A stretch of 64,000 bases of DNA from positions 124,001-188,000 of the forward strand of contig NZ_JODC01000014.1 of NCBI RefSeq assembly GCF_000720765.1, given 5' to 3'. Of this stretch, positions 7,773-16,986 are shown piece by piece (the first letter of the stretch is position 1; each line of letters opens with the position of its first letter). Source of the stretch: Streptomyces sp. NRRL S-646 (GTDB lineage Bacteria; Actinomycetota; Actinomycetes; Streptomycetales; Streptomycetaceae). The translations under genes and the position numbers were made by a program. The notes below the pieces were generated by a model, which searched no databases, had not been told where the DNA came from, and saw nothing but the letters and a program-made list of their open reading frames with translations.

Positions 7773-7844
7773 GGCGGCCAGCCTAATGTGCGCCGGTGCG
7801 GGATGCGCCGTAGGGGCGTAGGCCGTCTGCGGGGTGCGGATGTG

Positions 7845-7910
7845 TTGTGGCTGATCGCGCCCACGCGGCGGAGCCGCATATCGACACAGCCCCGCGCCCC
7901 TTCGGGGCGC
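7845..7910 (-). repeat. REP-like dispersed repeat, copy A (after cofC)
   Basis: Read on the minus strand this matches the consensus seen four times here: GCGCCCC-GAA-GGGGCGC hairpin, GGGGCTGT, a short variable part, then TATGCGGCTCCGCCGC and GGGCGCGA-CAGCCACAA. It begins 12 bp after the cofC stop codon. Confidence 0.85.
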
Positions 7911-7921
7911 TCAGCGTCACC

Positions 7922-8560
7922 TCAGGTCCCGGGAATCAGCAAACCCGCCGAAACAACAGCGGTGTACGGCCCCACCCCCAGCGCCAGCGCCGCGCGCAGG
8001 TCGGCACCCGTATCCACGTCCTGGCGTACGGAATCCACGCCCCCGAGCGTGAGCTCCACGGCTCCGGACGCCCGGTGCAGGGCGCGGGAATCCGGGCCGA
8101 ATGCCGGCAGCAATTCCTGGGCGGGGGTTGCGGCCAGCAGCGTCGTGCCGATTGCTGCTGCGTCGGCGAGGAAAGCGCGGGGGAATTCCGCGGCCGCGTC
8201 CAGGACGCGGGACAATTCCAGCGGGCGTAGCGCCGGGAGATCGGCGTTCAGGGCCGCAACGGGGCTTGCAGGACGTGCGGCGCGTACGGCCGTCACTCCG
8301 TGCGTCAGGGCCGCGTTGAGGCCGCCCCGGGGCTCGTCGGGGACGATCCGGGCGCCCAGCGCGGTGAGCTCGCGGCCGGCCAGGGCGTCGTCCGTGACGA
8401 CCGCCACATCCCCGACCACCGGGCAGGCCAGCGCCGCCGCCACGGTGTCCTGGGCGAAGGCGAGGGCGAGGCCGGGGCGCAGCCCGTCGGCCGCGGTGTC
8501 CGAGAGCCTGCTCTTGGCGCGCGTCAGGGGTTTCAGGGGTATGACCAAGGTCCACAGCAC
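7922..8560 (-). CDS. cofC: 2-phospho-L-lactate guanylyltransferase (CofC/FbiD)
   Basis: The 212-residue protein makes the activated guanylyl intermediate from phospholactate or phosphoenolpyruvate in coenzyme F420 synthesis. The N-terminus VIPLKPLTRAKSRLSD is the nucleotide-binding signature of the family. It is followed by VVTDDALAGRELTALGARIV, the core LNADLPALRPLEL with its acidic metal-binding residues, and C-terminal GVDSVRQDVDTGADLRAAL. The start is GTG. It is divergent from plsC with ~155 bp between, and a dispersed repeat follows its stop. F420 supply would fit the luciferase-like oxidoreductase gene near 39 kb, though that link is only inferred. Confidence 0.9.
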   Translation of the reverse strand: MLWTLVIPLKPLTRAKSRLSDTAADGLRPGLALAFAQDTVAAALACPVVGDVAVVTDDALAGRELTALGARIVPDEPRGGLNAALTHGVTAVRAARPASPVAALNADLPALRPLELSRVLDAAAEFPRAFLADAAAIGTTLLAATPAQELLPAFGPDSRALHRASGAVELTLGGVDSVRQDVDTGADLRAALALGVGPYTAVVSAGLLIPGT

Positions 8561-8715
8561 CGGCGTTCCGTCCCTCTCTTGTCGCGGCCATTGTCACTCA
8601 GCCGTCACCTGGACCATCTGGCGGTCGCGTCCTCGGGGCGTACCGTGTTCTCGACAGACCGGCGGCCTGGGGCGACACTTGTCCGGCCCCCAAGGCCCTA
8701 GAGGAAGGTGTCCGC

Positions 8716-9498
8716 GTGCCCCGCCGCAGAATCGGCTTCTGGTACCGCTTCGCAGCGGTGCTCTGCAAACCGCCACTGGTGGTTCTGATCAAGCGGGACT
8801 GGCGCGGAATGGAGCACATTCCGGCCGACGGCGGATTTATCACCGCGGTGAACCACAATTCCCATGTGGACCCCTTCGCGTATGCGCACTATCAGTACAA
8901 CACCGGACGGGTTCCGCGATTCCTGGCGAAGAGCGGCCTTTTCAAGAAGGGATTCGTCGGCGCCGCGATGCGCGGCACCGGACAGATCCCCGTCTACCGC
9001 GAGACCACGGACGCGCTGAGCGCATTCCGGGCCGCGATCGCCGCCGTGGAGCGAGGCGAGTGCGTTGCGTTCTATCCGGAGGGCACCATCACCCGGGATC
9101 CCGCACAGTGGCCCATGACCGGCAAGACGGGGGCCGCGCGCGTGGCCCTGACCACCAAGTGCCCGGTGATTCCCGTCGCTCAGTGGGGCGCCAACGAACT
9201 GCTGCCGCCGTACGCCAAGAAGCCCAGCCTGCGCCCGCGCAAGACCCACCACGTGCTCGCAGGGCCGCCCGTCGATCTCTCGCGCTTCTACGACAAGGAG
9301 ATGACCCCGGACCTCCTGAAGGAGGCGACCGAGGTCATCATGGCCGCCATCACCCGCCAGCTGGAGGAGATCCGCGGCGAGAAGGCGCCCGAGACGCCGT
9401 ACGACCCGCGCCGCGAGCGGATCGAGCAGCGGCGCAGGACGCACGAGCAGAAGCAGGTCCAGGAGAGGGCCGAGCAGGAAGAGGGGCAGGGCACGTGA
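8716..9498 (+). CDS. plsC: 1-acyl-sn-glycerol-3-phosphate acyltransferase
   Basis: The 260-residue PlsC-family enzyme acylates lysophosphatidic acid at the membrane. The catalytic NHNSHVD (HX4D, ~residues 46-52) and the phosphate-binding FYPEGTITRD (~residues 118-127) are intact. A hydrophobic segment VLCKPPLVVLI near the N-terminus could anchor it. The C-terminal ~50 residues are charged and rich in Arg, Glu and Gln. The GTG start overlaps nothing upstream. The stop overlaps the gpsA start (GTGA), so the two lipid genes are translationally coupled. Confidence 0.93.
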   Translation: MPRRRIGFWYRFAAVLCKPPLVVLIKRDWRGMEHIPADGGFITAVNHNSHVDPFAYAHYQYNTGRVPRFLAKSGLFKKGFVGAAMRGTGQIPVYRETTDALSAFRAAIAAVERGECVAFYPEGTITRDPAQWPMTGKTGAARVALTTKCPVIPVAQWGANELLPPYAKKPSLRPRKTHHVLAGPPVDLSRFYDKEMTPDLLKEATEVIMAAITRQLEEIRGEKAPETPYDPRRERIEQRRRTHEQKQVQERAEQEEGQGT

Positions 9499-10505
9499 GC
9501 AAGCCCGTCAAGGCGGCCGTCTTCGGCACCGGTTCGTGGGGCACCGCCTTCGCCATGGTGCTCGCCGACGCGGGGTGCGAGGTCACTCTGTGGGGTCGGC
9601 GGGCCGAACTCGCGGATGCGGTCAACTCCACGCGTACGAACCCCGACTACCTTCCCGGTGTCGAACTTCCGGGCAACGTACGGGCGACGGCGGACGCCGC
9701 CGAGGCCGCCCGCGGCGCCGACTTCACCGTCCTCGCGATCCCCTCGCAGACGCTGCGCGGCAACCTCGCCGAATGGGCGCCGCTGCTCGCGCCAGGCACG
9801 ACCCTCGTCTCCCTCATGAAGGGCGTCGAACTCGGCTCCGCCATGCGGATGAGCGAGGTGATCGAGGACGTCGCCAAGGTGGGTGCCGACCGGATCGCCG
9901 TCGTCACCGGGCCCAACCTCGCGCGTGAGATCGCCGCCCGGATGCCGGCCGCGGCCGTCGTCGCCTGCACCGACGAGGCGGTCGCCCAGCGGCTCCAGGC
10001 CGCCTGCCACACGCCGTACTTCCGGCCGTACACGAACACGGACGTGGTCGGCTGCGAACTGGGCGGTGCCGTCAAGAACGTGATCGGCCTCGCCGTCGGC
10101 ATCGCGGACGGCATGGGCCTCGGCGACAACGCCAAGGGCTCGCTCATCACGCGCGGCCTCGCCGAGACCACCCGGCTCGGCGTCGCGCTGGGCGCCGACC
10201 CGCTGACCTTCTCCGGACTCGCGGGCCTGGGCGACCTGGTGGCGACCTGCTCCTCGCCGCTGTCGCGCAACCACACCTTCGGCACCAACCTCGGCAAGGG
10301 CATGACCCTGCAGGAGACCATCGCGGTCACCAAGCAGACCGCCGAGGGCGTCAAGTCCTGTGAGTCCGTGGCGGATCTGGCCCGCCGGCACGCCGTGGAG
10401 ATGCCCATCACCGAGACCGTCGTGGACATCGTGCACGAGGGCAAGCCTCCCGTGGTCGCCCTCAAGGAGCTGATGTCGCGCAGCGCGAAGCCCGAACGAC
10501 GCTGA
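9495..10505 (+). CDS. gpsA: Glycerol-3-phosphate dehydrogenase [NAD(P)+]
   Basis: The 336-residue enzyme makes sn-glycerol-3-phosphate for phospholipids. The N-terminus AAVFGTGSWGTAFAMVLADA is the GxGxxG Rossmann nucleotide site. LMKGVELGS and VVTGPNLAREI follow. The catalytic Lys lies in ELGGAVKNVIGLAVGIADG. The C-terminal domain has GLAGLGDLVATCSSPLSRN. GTG at 9495 overlaps the plsC stop by four bases. The frame stays open far upstream, but the GXGXXG fold fixes the start here. The next gene, ddl, follows after 59 bp. Confidence 0.97.
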   Translation: MSKPVKAAVFGTGSWGTAFAMVLADAGCEVTLWGRRAELADAVNSTRTNPDYLPGVELPGNVRATADAAEAARGADFTVLAIPSQTLRGNLAEWAPLLAPGTTLVSLMKGVELGSAMRMSEVIEDVAKVGADRIAVVTGPNLAREIAARMPAAAVVACTDEAVAQRLQAACHTPYFRPYTNTDVVGCELGGAVKNVIGLAVGIADGMGLGDNAKGSLITRGLAETTRLGVALGADPLTFSGLAGLGDLVATCSSPLSRNHTFGTNLGKGMTLQETIAVTKQTAEGVKSCESVADLARRHAVEMPITETVVDIVHEGKPPVVALKELMSRSAKPERR

Positions 10506-10564
10506 GCGAACCTCCTGAGTCGACGCTGTATCGGGGCTCTACCAACGGGTACGCTCAACGCGAT

Positions 10565-11722
10565 ATGAGCACCGAGAACCTCCCCCAGAGCCCTGAGCAG
10601 CCGCCTCGCAAGCCGCGCGTGGCCGTCGTGTTCGGCGGGCGCAGCTCCGAACACGGGATCTCCGTGGTCACTGCCGGCGCCGTCCTCAAGGCCATCGACC
10701 GGACCAAGTACGACGTCCTGCCGATCGGCATCACGCGGGACGGCCGCTGGGCCCTCACCGCCGACGAGCCCGAACGCATGGCGATCACCGACCGCCGTAC
10801 GCCCGAGGTGGAGGACGTGGCCGAGTCGGGCGAGGGCGGTGTGGTTCTCCCCCTCGACCCCGGCAACCGCGAAGTCGTCGTCAGCGAGCCCGGATCGGTG
10901 CCCAAGGCGCTCGGCGAGGTCGACGTGGTCTTCCCCGTCCTGCACGGCCCGTACGGCGAGGACGGCACCCTGCAGGGCCTGCTGGAGCTCTCCGGCGTCC
11001 CGTACGTGGGTTCGGGCGTGCTCGCCTCGGCCGTCGGCCAGGACAAGGAGTACATGAAGCGGGTGTTCACCTCCTTCGGGCTCAAGGTGGGCCCGTACGT
11101 GGTGATCCGGCCGCGCGAATGGGAGCAGGACGAGTCGGCCGCCCGCAAGAAGATCGTCGACTTCGCCGGCGAGCACGGCTGGCCGCTCTTCGTGAAGCCC
11201 GCGCGCGCGGGCTCGTCGATCGGCATCACCAAGGTCGACGACATCGCCGGTCTCGGCGAGGCGATCGCCGAGGCCCAGCGGCACGACCCGAAGATCCTCG
11301 TGGAGGCGGCGCTGCGCGGCCGCGAGATCGAGTGCGGGGTGCTGGAGTTCGCGGACGGTCCGAGGGCGAGCGTGCCCTCCGAGATCCCGCCGCCGGACAC
11401 GCACGCGTACTACGACTTCGAGGCGAAGTACATCGACTCGACCCCGGGGATCGTGCCGGCGCCGCTGACGCCCGAGGAGACCGCCGAGGTGCAGCGGCTC
11501 GCGGTGGACGCCTTCGAGGCCGCGTCCTGCGAGGGCCTGGTGCGCGCGGACTTCTTCCTCACCGAGGACGGCGAGTTCGTGATCAACGAGATCAACACCA
11601 TGCCCGGCATGACGCCGATCTCGATGTACCCGCAGATGTGGCAGGCGACCGGCATCAGCTACCCGGAGCTGGTCGACAAGCTCATCCAGGCTGCACTGCG
11701 CAGGTCCACAGGCCTGCGCTGA
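10565..11722 (+). CDS. ddlA: D-alanine--D-alanine ligase
   Basis: The 385-residue ATP-grasp ligase forms D-Ala-D-Ala for peptidoglycan. The N-terminal VAVVFGGRSSEHGISVVTAG holds the substrate Ser-Glu. FPVLHGPYGEDGTLQGLLE follows. The ATP site is LFVKPARAGSSIGITKV. The C-terminal metal and substrate residues are EFVINEINTMPGMTPISMYP. The omega-loop (DFEAKYID) carries the Tyr-type variant seen in the D-Ala-D-Ala enzymes, so this is not a D-Ala-D-Lac ligase. It follows gpsA after ~60 bp. A dispersed repeat starts two bases after the stop. Confidence 0.96.
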   Translation: MSTENLPQSPEQPPRKPRVAVVFGGRSSEHGISVVTAGAVLKAIDRTKYDVLPIGITRDGRWALTADEPERMAITDRRTPEVEDVAESGEGGVVLPLDPGNREVVVSEPGSVPKALGEVDVVFPVLHGPYGEDGTLQGLLELSGVPYVGSGVLASAVGQDKEYMKRVFTSFGLKVGPYVVIRPREWEQDESAARKKIVDFAGEHGWPLFVKPARAGSSIGITKVDDIAGLGEAIAEAQRHDPKILVEAALRGREIECGVLEFADGPRASVPSEIPPPDTHAYYDFEAKYIDSTPGIVPAPLTPEETAEVQRLAVDAFEAASCEGLVRADFFLTEDGEFVINEINTMPGMTPISMYPQMWQATGISYPELVDKLIQAALRRSTGLR

Positions 11723-11723
11723 A

Positions 11724-11786
11724 GCGCCCCGGAAGGGGCGCGGGGCTGTATCTGATATGCGGCTCCGCCGCGTGGGCGCGACCAGC
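11724..11786 (+). repeat. REP-like dispersed repeat, copy B (after ddlA)
   Basis: The element starts two bases after the ddlA stop with the GCGCCCC-GGAA-GGGGCGC hairpin. GGGGCTGTATCTGATATGC, the second hairpin GCGGCTCCGCCGC and GGGCGCGACCAGC follow. It has the same layout as the copies at 7.9, 24.2 and 34.4 kb. The first hairpin could serve as terminator for plsC-gpsA-ddl. Confidence 0.85.
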
Positions 11787-11831
11787 GCTCTGCGGCCCGC
11801 AGCCGGCGCACGGCCTCTCCGGCTACGGCGG

Positions 11832-12314
11832 CTAGTCGGCAATACCCGCCGGCACCGATTTCTTGATGGCAGGCGCCAGATCAACCAACGGCGCCATGCC
11901 ATCGCCGGTACGCCCCGCAGGAATCGTCACCTCGACATACGCCTTCCGCAGCGTCGTCGTGAACCGGAACGATCCGTCGTTCTGCTTCTCCAGCAACCAG
12001 CCCACGCCGTTCACCTCGACCCCGTCGGCCTCGGGGTCACTCATCTTCGCGGGCCGCGCAACACCACAGCGCAGTATGATCGCCGGGTTCCCCCAGCCCG
12101 CGGTCAGCGTGGACGCGGGTGTGGGATCCCGGCGATCCTGACCGTCGACCTTGGCAGGCAGCGCCTTGTCCAGTTTCTGGCACAGCGCGGTGACCTTCGT
12201 GCCTGGACTGGGAACCGCAGCCCGGGCACCGTCGTCTGCTGATGAGCAGCCCGCCGCGGTGATCAGCAGGGCGAGCACGGGCAGACCGATGAGCCGGCGG
12301 CGCAAGAACTTCAC
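11832..12314 (-). CDS. DUF3515-family lipoprotein
   Basis: The 160-residue protein starts with a lipoprotein signal: charged MKFLRRR, a hydrophobic run LIGLPVLALLITA and the lipobox TAAGC, so it is lipidated at about Cys23. The mature part holds two further cysteines (ALCQKL and LRCGVA) that could form a disulfide, and ends in a compact alpha/beta domain. It matches the DUF3515 pattern of actinobacteria. It is the gene before the Lrp-domain gene on the same strand. Function unknown. Confidence 0.8.
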   Translation of the reverse strand: MKFLRRRLIGLPVLALLITAAGCSSADDGARAAVPSPGTKVTALCQKLDKALPAKVDGQDRRDPTPASTLTAGWGNPAIILRCGVARPAKMSDPEADGVEVNGVGWLLEKQNDGSFRFTTTLRKAYVEVTIPAGRTGDGMAPLVDLAPAIKKSVPAGIAD

Positions 12315-12334
12315 CGGCCAAGGGTAGACGGGGG

Positions 12335-12568
12335 CTACAGATGGACGACCGGGCAGGTCAGGGTACGGGTGATGCCGTCCACTTGCTGGACCTTCGCGAC
12401 CACCATGCGGCCGAGGTCGTCCACGGTGTCGGCCTGGGCCCGCACGATCACGTCATAAGGTCCTGTCACGTCCTCGGCCTGGATGACTCCAGGGATCTTG
12501 CTGATCGTCTCGGCGACGGTCGACGCCTTGCCGACCTCCGTCTGGATCAGGATGTACGCCTGTACCAC
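12335..12568 (-). CDS. Stand-alone Lrp/AsnC ligand-binding (RAM) domain protein
   Basis: The 77-residue protein consists only of the RAM domain: VQAYILIQTEVGKASTVAE, then IPGVIQAEDVTGPYDVIVRA, then TRTLTCPVVHL. It has no DNA-binding helix-turn-helix. Such half-size Lrp proteins bind amino acids or modulate full-length partners. The start is GTG 12568 with CCTGGAGG upstream. The frame continues to 12775, but that portion has no family similarity. It is divergent from thiL. Confidence 0.85.
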   Translation of the reverse strand: MVQAYILIQTEVGKASTVAETISKIPGVIQAEDVTGPYDVIVRAQADTVDDLGRMVVAKVQQVDGITRTLTCPVVHL

Positions 12569-12774
12569 GGAACCTCCAGGGCGGCCACGAGGATCATGTG
12601 GGGAAAAGGAACGCCACGGTATCGCGTCGCCGCTCGCCGCGGGGAGACCTGCGGAGGCCGGGGCTTGCGCGCCGGGGTGCGGGCACGGCAAAGGCTGACG
12701 GTCATCTCGACCGTATCGAGGACACTGATGACGCGCGACCGGGCACGGCCAGGGACAGAAGGGGAGCAAGGGCA

Positions 12775-13740
12775 ATGAAGGGCACTGTTGGTGAGCTCGG
12801 GGAGTTCGGGCTCATCAGGGAGCTCACCTCCCGTCTCACCACCACCCCGGCGGTCCGGGTCGGCCCCGGCGACGACGCCGCGGTGGTGGCCGCACCCGAC
12901 CGACGGGTCGTGGCCAGTACCGACATCCTCCTGGAGGGACGGCACTTCCGCCGCGACTGGTCCACCGCCTACGACGTCGGACGTAAGGCCGCTGCGCAGA
13001 ACCTCGCGGACATCGCCGCCATGGGTGCCGTACCGACCGCACTGCTGCTCGGACTGGTGGTGCCCGCCGAACTCCCGGTGACCTGGCCGAGCGAGCTGAT
13101 GGACGGCATCCGCGACGAGTGCCAGGTCGCGGGCGCCTCCGTGGTCGGCGGGGATGTCGTACGAGGCGACACGATCGTGGTGTCGATCACCGCGCTCGGC
13201 GATCTGCGCAACCAGGAGCCGATCACCCGGGGCGGCGCACAGCCCGGGGACCTGGTCGCGGTGACCGGCTGGCTGGGCTGGTCCGCCGCCGGTTACGCGG
13301 TGCTCTCCCGGGGCTTCCGCTCGCCCCGCGCTTTCGTGGAGGCGCACCGGCGCCCCGAACCGCCGTACCACGCGGGTCCCGCGGCCGCGGGGCTCGGCGC
13401 GACCGCGATGTGCGACGTCAGCGACGGACTCATCGCCGACCTCGGGCACATCGCCGAGGCCAGCAAGGTCCGTATCGACATCCGTTCCGGCGCGATCGAC
13501 ATCCCGTCCCAGATGAACGACATCGGGCAGGCCGTCGGCGTCGACCCCATGCAGTGGGTGCTGACCGGGGGAGAGGACCACGCGATCGTGGCGACCTTCC
13601 CGCCGGACGTGAAACTGCCGGCCCGCTGGAAGGTGATCGGCGAGGTGCTCAACCCCTCGGCGCTGCCCCAGGTGACGGTGGACGGGGCGCCGTGGACCAG
13701 CAAGGGCGGCTGGGACCACTTCGGGGACATCGAGTCATGA
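12775..13740 (+). CDS. thiL: Thiamine-monophosphate kinase
   Basis: The 321-residue PurM-like ATPase phosphorylates thiamine phosphate to the active diphosphate. The N-terminal [20 protein letters not shown] is the metal/ATP site. [13 protein letters not shown] and [19 protein letters not shown] follow. [25 protein letters not shown] and [13 protein letters not shown] complete the family motifs. The start is ATG 12775, with GGGGAGCAAGGG upstream. The stop overlaps the thiD start (ATGA), so thiL-thiD are coupled. No TPP riboswitch is seen upstream. Confidence 0.96.
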   Translation: MKGTVGELGEFGLIRELTSRLTTTPAVRVGPGDDAAVVAAPDRRVVASTDILLEGRHFRRDWSTAYDVGRKAAAQNLADIAAMGAVPTALLLGLVVPAELPVTWPSELMDGIRDECQVAGASVVGGDVVRGDTIVVSITALGDLRNQEPITRGGAQPGDLVAVTGWLGWSAAGYAVLSRGFRSPRAFVEAHRRPEPPYHAGPAAAGLGATAMCDVSDGLIADLGHIAEASKVRIDIRSGAIDIPSQMNDIGQAVGVDPMQWVLTGGEDHAIVATFPPDVKLPARWKVIGEVLNPSALPQVTVDGAPWTSKGGWDHFGDIES

Positions 13741-14543
13741 GCGCCCCGCCCAGGGTGCTGACGGTCGCGGGCTCCGATTCCGGCGGCGGGGCCGGGATCC
13801 AGGCCGACTTGAAGACGATGCTCGCGCTCGGCGTGCACGGCATGAGCGTCGTCACGGCGGTCACCGCGCAGAACTCCCTGGGCGTGCAGGGGGCTTGGGA
13901 GCTGCCGGTGGAGGCCGTGCGGGCCCAGTACCGGAGTGTGGTCGACGACATCGGCGTACAGGCGGTCAAGACCGGGATGCTGGCCTCGGCCGAACTCGTC
14001 GGGACGATCGCCGAGTTGATCGCCGCGACCGATGCTCCCGCGGTCGTCGACCCGGTCGGCATCTCGAAGCACGGTGACTCGCTGCTGGCGGCCTCCGCGC
14101 TGGACTCCGTACGGACGAAGCTGCTGCCCGCGGCGACCCTCGCGACGCCGAACCTCGACGAGGTGGCCCAACTCGCCGGTGTGCACGTCGGGTCGGAGTC
14201 GGATCTGCGCGAGGCCGCTGAGGCCGTGCTGTCGTACGGGCCGCGCTGGGTGCTCATCAAGGGCGGTCATCTGCCCGGTGACGCCGTCGACCTGCTCACC
14301 GACGGCACCGAGGAGCACTGGCTGCGCGCTCCCCGGCACGACAACCGGCACACGCACGGCACGGGCTGCACCCTCGCGTCGGCGATCGCGTCGCAGCTCG
14401 CCAAGGGGCAGTCCGTGCCGCAGGCCGTGACGGCGGCCAAGGAGTACGTCACCGGCGCGATCGCTGCCGGGTTCGCCCTCGGCGGCGGGATCGGGCCCGT
14501 GGACCACGGGTGGGCCCTCAGAAGGGGCATTCGCTCAGCTTGA
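13737..14543 (+). CDS. thiD: Hydroxymethylpyrimidine/phosphomethylpyrimidine kinase
   Basis: The 268-residue ribokinase-family enzyme makes HMP diphosphate for thiamine synthesis. The substrate site [18 protein letters not shown] is at the N-terminus. [13 protein letters not shown] and [10 protein letters not shown] follow, then [10 protein letters not shown] (normally DPVMVA[KT]SG in many homologues) and LATPNLDEV. The C-terminal anion hole and catalytic Asp are in [17 protein letters not shown] 13737 overlaps the thiL stop by four bases. The two thiamine genes form a two-gene unit. Confidence 0.96.
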   Translation: MSAPPRVLTVAGSDSGGGAGIQADLKTMLALGVHGMSVVTAVTAQNSLGVQGAWELPVEAVRAQYRSVVDDIGVQAVKTGMLASAELVGTIAELIAATDAPAVVDPVGISKHGDSLLAASALDSVRTKLLPAATLATPNLDEVAQLAGVHVGSESDLREAAEAVLSYGPRWVLIKGGHLPGDAVDLLTDGTEEHWLRAPRHDNRHTHGTGCTLASAIASQLAKGQSVPQAVTAAKEYVTGAIAAGFALGGGIGPVDHGWALRRGIRSA

Positions 14544-14660
14544 TGCCGGTGGCCGCGGGGGCCCGGCGGGCGGCTCCGCGCCGTACGGACCCGCGGGGTG
14601 AGGCGCTGCCTGGAGACCGCGTGACCGGCGCCCAGGAGCAGCGTTTTGGGCACAGCAAAA

Positions 14661-14686
14661 AGCCGGTCCACCGAGGTGGACCGGCT
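14661..14686 (-). terminator. Terminator of rpmB
   Basis: A perfect 12-bp stem, AGCCGGTCCACC against 14675-14686, closes a two-base GA loop. It is preceded on the plus strand by CAAAA, which is a short T-run for minus-strand transcription. It lies 41 bp after the rpmB stop, between the convergent thiD and rpmB. Confidence 0.85.
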
Positions 14687-14727
14687 CAGTGCAGCGAACC
14701 AGCAGTGGCCGCGCGCTTAGCGGTGCG

Positions 14728-14913
14728 TCAGCGCGAGACCTTGCCGGCCTTGATGCACGAGGTGCAGGCGTTCACGCGCTTCGGCGTCCCGCCGACCACG
14801 GTACGAACACGCTGGATGTTCGGGTTCCAGCGACGGGACGTACGGCGGTGCGAAAACGAGACGCTGTTGCCGAAGCCCGGCCCCTTGCCGCAGACGTCGC
14901 AGTTGGCAGCCAC
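14728..14913 (-). CDS. rpmB: 50S ribosomal protein L28
   Basis: The 61-residue L28 begins [20 protein letters not shown] and continues with [14 protein letters not shown] and [14 protein letters not shown]. Both Cys pairs (CDVC, CTSC) are present, so this is the zinc-binding (C+) form. Streptomyces usually also carry a zinc-free paralogue used under zinc limitation. The start is GTG 14913, with GGAG eight bases upstream. It is a single gene with its own terminator. It is divergent from the DAK2 gene. Confidence 0.96.
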   Translation of the reverse strand: MAANCDVCGKGPGFGNSVSFSHRRTSRRWNPNIQRVRTVVGGTPKRVNACTSCIKAGKVSR

Positions 14914-15167
14914 GGGTCACTCCAAAGACTTCAGATGCACTTACGGTTAATCCCAGCATGCCGGGATCGAGATCGCAGGATCAAAGATCTGAGTGGCGGT
15001 GCCAGGGGAATGGCCCGATGTGGATCGGGCAACCGGAGCAGCATACAACGACTGCGCCAGTAAAACGAAACTACCATGGCTGATCAGGGCTCCGCTCCTG
15101 GCCCTCTTCCGGTGGTCACCCGCTCTGGGTCTACGCTGCGTCCAGTCCAGATCCTGAGGAGGCGCAG

Positions 15168-16865
15168 GTGGCGCAGGTGCCGCAGACATTCTTCGATGCT
15201 CTCGCGGTGCGCACCTGGTGCGGCCTCGCGCTCGAGGCGCTCGGCCGCGCCCGCGAGGAGATCGACGCGATCAACGTCTACCCCGTGGCCGACGGGGACA
15301 CCGGCACCAATCTCTATCTGACCGTGGAGTCCGCCGTCGGCGCGGTGGAGGCCGTCTTCGCCGCCCATGAGGTGGACGGCGACGTCGCCGGGAAGCCTTC
15401 GCTGGCCGACGCCGCGCGCGCGATGGCGCACGGGGCGCTGATAGGCGCCCAGGGGAACTCCGGGACGATCCTCGCCCAGCTGCTGCGCGGCATGGCGCAG
15501 GTGCTGGCCGCCGAGGGTGAGACGCCTCACACCGACGGCTCCGGCCTCCGGCTCGCCCTGCGGCACGCGGCCGACGCCGCCCGCCAGGCCGTCGCCCACC
15601 CCGTCGAGGGCACGGTCCTGTCGGTCGCCTCCGCCGCCGCCGATGCGGCCATGGGAGCCGAGGGCGACTGCGGGGCGGTGGCACGCGCGGCCTACGAGGG
15701 AGCGCGCGCTGCGCTGGCCGCGACCCCGGGGCAGCTGGCCGTGCTGGGGCGGGCCGGGGTGGTCGACGCCGGCGGGCGGGGGCTGGTGGCGGTGCTCGCG
15801 GCGCTGGTGGAGACGTTCACGGGGGAGGTACCGGCGGCCGTCGCGCTTTCCGGCGGGCACGCGCGCGTGCAGACCGATACGGCCGCCGCCGAGAACCCCC
15901 TCGTCGCCGAGGACTGTGTCCTCCCTCCTCCGGCGGAGGGCGGCCCCGCCTTCGAGGTGATCTACCTGCTGGAGGCCGAGGACGCGGCCGTGGACCGGCT
16001 GCGGGCACGCCTCGACACCCTCGGGGACTCGCTCGTCGTGGTCGGCGGCGACGGCCTGTGGAACGTGCACGTGCACGTGGACGACGCGGGCGCCGCCGTC
16101 GAGGCGGGCGTCGAGGCGGGGCGGCCGTACCGGATCCGGATCACCCACTTCGGCGCCGGCGACGTGCACACCACCGGCGGGCAGCGGCCACCCAGGGAGC
16201 AGGTCCAGCGGGCGGTCGTGGCCGTCGTGCCGGGCGAGGGTCTGGCCGGGCTGTACACCGAGGCCGGTGCGACCACCGTGCTTGCGCGCCCGGGGGAGCC
16301 CCCTGCGAGCGGTGAGCTCGTCGACGCCGTACGGCGCGCCCACGCGCGCGAGGTCGTGCTGCTGCCCAACGACGCCGACCTGCGCCACACCGCCGCCGCG
16401 GCGGCCGAGCAGGCCCGGGTCGAGGGCATCCGGGTGGCCCTGATCCCGACCCGCTCCGCGGTCCAGGGGATCGCCGCGCTCGCCGTGCACGAGCCGGAGC
16501 GCCGCTTCGACGAGGACGTCGTGTCGATGACCTCGGCGGCCGGTGCGACCCGCTACGCCGAGGTCGCCGTCGCGGAGCGCCAGTCCTGGACCATGGCGGG
16601 AATCTGCCAGGCCGGGGACGTCCTCGGCCTCATCGACGGAGACGTGGCCGTGATCGGCACCGACGTCACGCTCACCGCCGAAACCGTCCTCGACCGCATG
16701 CTCCAGGCCGGCGGCGAACTGGTCACGCTCGTTCTCGGCGACGAGGCTCCCGACTCGGTCGCCGACCGCCTGGAGACACGCGTCCGCGAGTCGTACCTCG
16801 CCGTCGACACGGTGGTGTACCGGGGCGGCCGCCAGGGCGCCCTCCTACTGATCGGCGTCGAATAG
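15168..16865 (+). CDS. DAK2-domain protein (fatty-acid kinase FakA/DhaL-like)
   Basis: The 565-residue protein has an N-terminal DhaL/DAK2 kinase domain (residues ~1-200). DAINVYPVADGDTGTN carries the Mg-ADP-binding Asp residues, and GAQGNSGTILAQLLRGM follows. A long C-terminal DegV-partner/FakA-like domain continues to the end (NVHVHVDDAGAAVEAG, RVALIPTRSAVQGIAAL). The architecture matches FakA, which phosphorylates fatty acids bound to a FakB/DegV protein. No FakB gene is visible here. The GTG start has GAGGAGGCG just upstream. In many genomes this gene sits next to recG; here two extra genes intervene. Confidence 0.85.
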   Translation: MAQVPQTFFDALAVRTWCGLALEALGRAREEIDAINVYPVADGDTGTNLYLTVESAVGAVEAVFAAHEVDGDVAGKPSLADAARAMAHGALIGAQGNSGTILAQLLRGMAQVLAAEGETPHTDGSGLRLALRHAADAARQAVAHPVEGTVLSVASAAADAAMGAEGDCGAVARAAYEGARAALAATPGQLAVLGRAGVVDAGGRGLVAVLAALVETFTGEVPAAVALSGGHARVQTDTAAAENPLVAEDCVLPPPAEGGPAFEVIYLLEAEDAAVDRLRARLDTLGDSLVVVGGDGLWNVHVHVDDAGAAVEAGVEAGRPYRIRITHFGAGDVHTTGGQRPPREQVQRAVVAVVPGEGLAGLYTEAGATTVLARPGEPPASGELVDAVRRAHAREVVLLPNDADLRHTAAAAAEQARVEGIRVALIPTRSAVQGIAALAVHEPERRFDEDVVSMTSAAGATRYAEVAVAERQSWTMAGICQAGDVLGLIDGDVAVIGTDVTLTAETVLDRMLQAGGELVTLVLGDEAPDSVADRLETRVRESYLAVDTVVYRGGRQGALLLIGVE

Positions 16866-16920
16866 CACCTCGACACCGTCCACGCTTGGCCTCTGCCGGC
16901 TCGCTACGGCTCTTGCGGTC

Positions 16921-16963
16921 CGGCGGCCTGCAGGCGCCGTTCGGCCGCCGCGCGGTGCTCGCC
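16921..16963 (-). repeat. Displaced copy of an internal segment of the adjacent TPR gene
   Basis: These 43 bases match 17646-17688, inside the TPR gene, at all but two positions. Read on the minus strand the fragment gives GEHRAAAERRLQAA, against GEHREAAERRLQAA in the gene. It lies just beyond the 3' end of the TPR gene and in a different frame, so it is a decayed partial duplication, not coding. Confidence 0.75.
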
Positions 16964-16986
16964 TTCCGGGCTTCCGGACTCCCCCC

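Noticed and set aside
7641..9494. Long upstream extension of the gpsA frame
   Set aside because: The frame is open for ~1.8 kb only because of GC bias. It crosses cofC, plsC and the hupS-side region, and the GpsA fold starts at 9495.
9647..11902. 751-residue minus-strand frame across gpsA and ddlA
   Set aside because: It covers two clear genes and has low-complexity composition.
12598..12774. N-terminal extension of ThiL
   Set aside because: The extension has no family similarity and overlaps the promoter zone of the divergent Lrp-domain gene. ATG 12775 has a good RBS.
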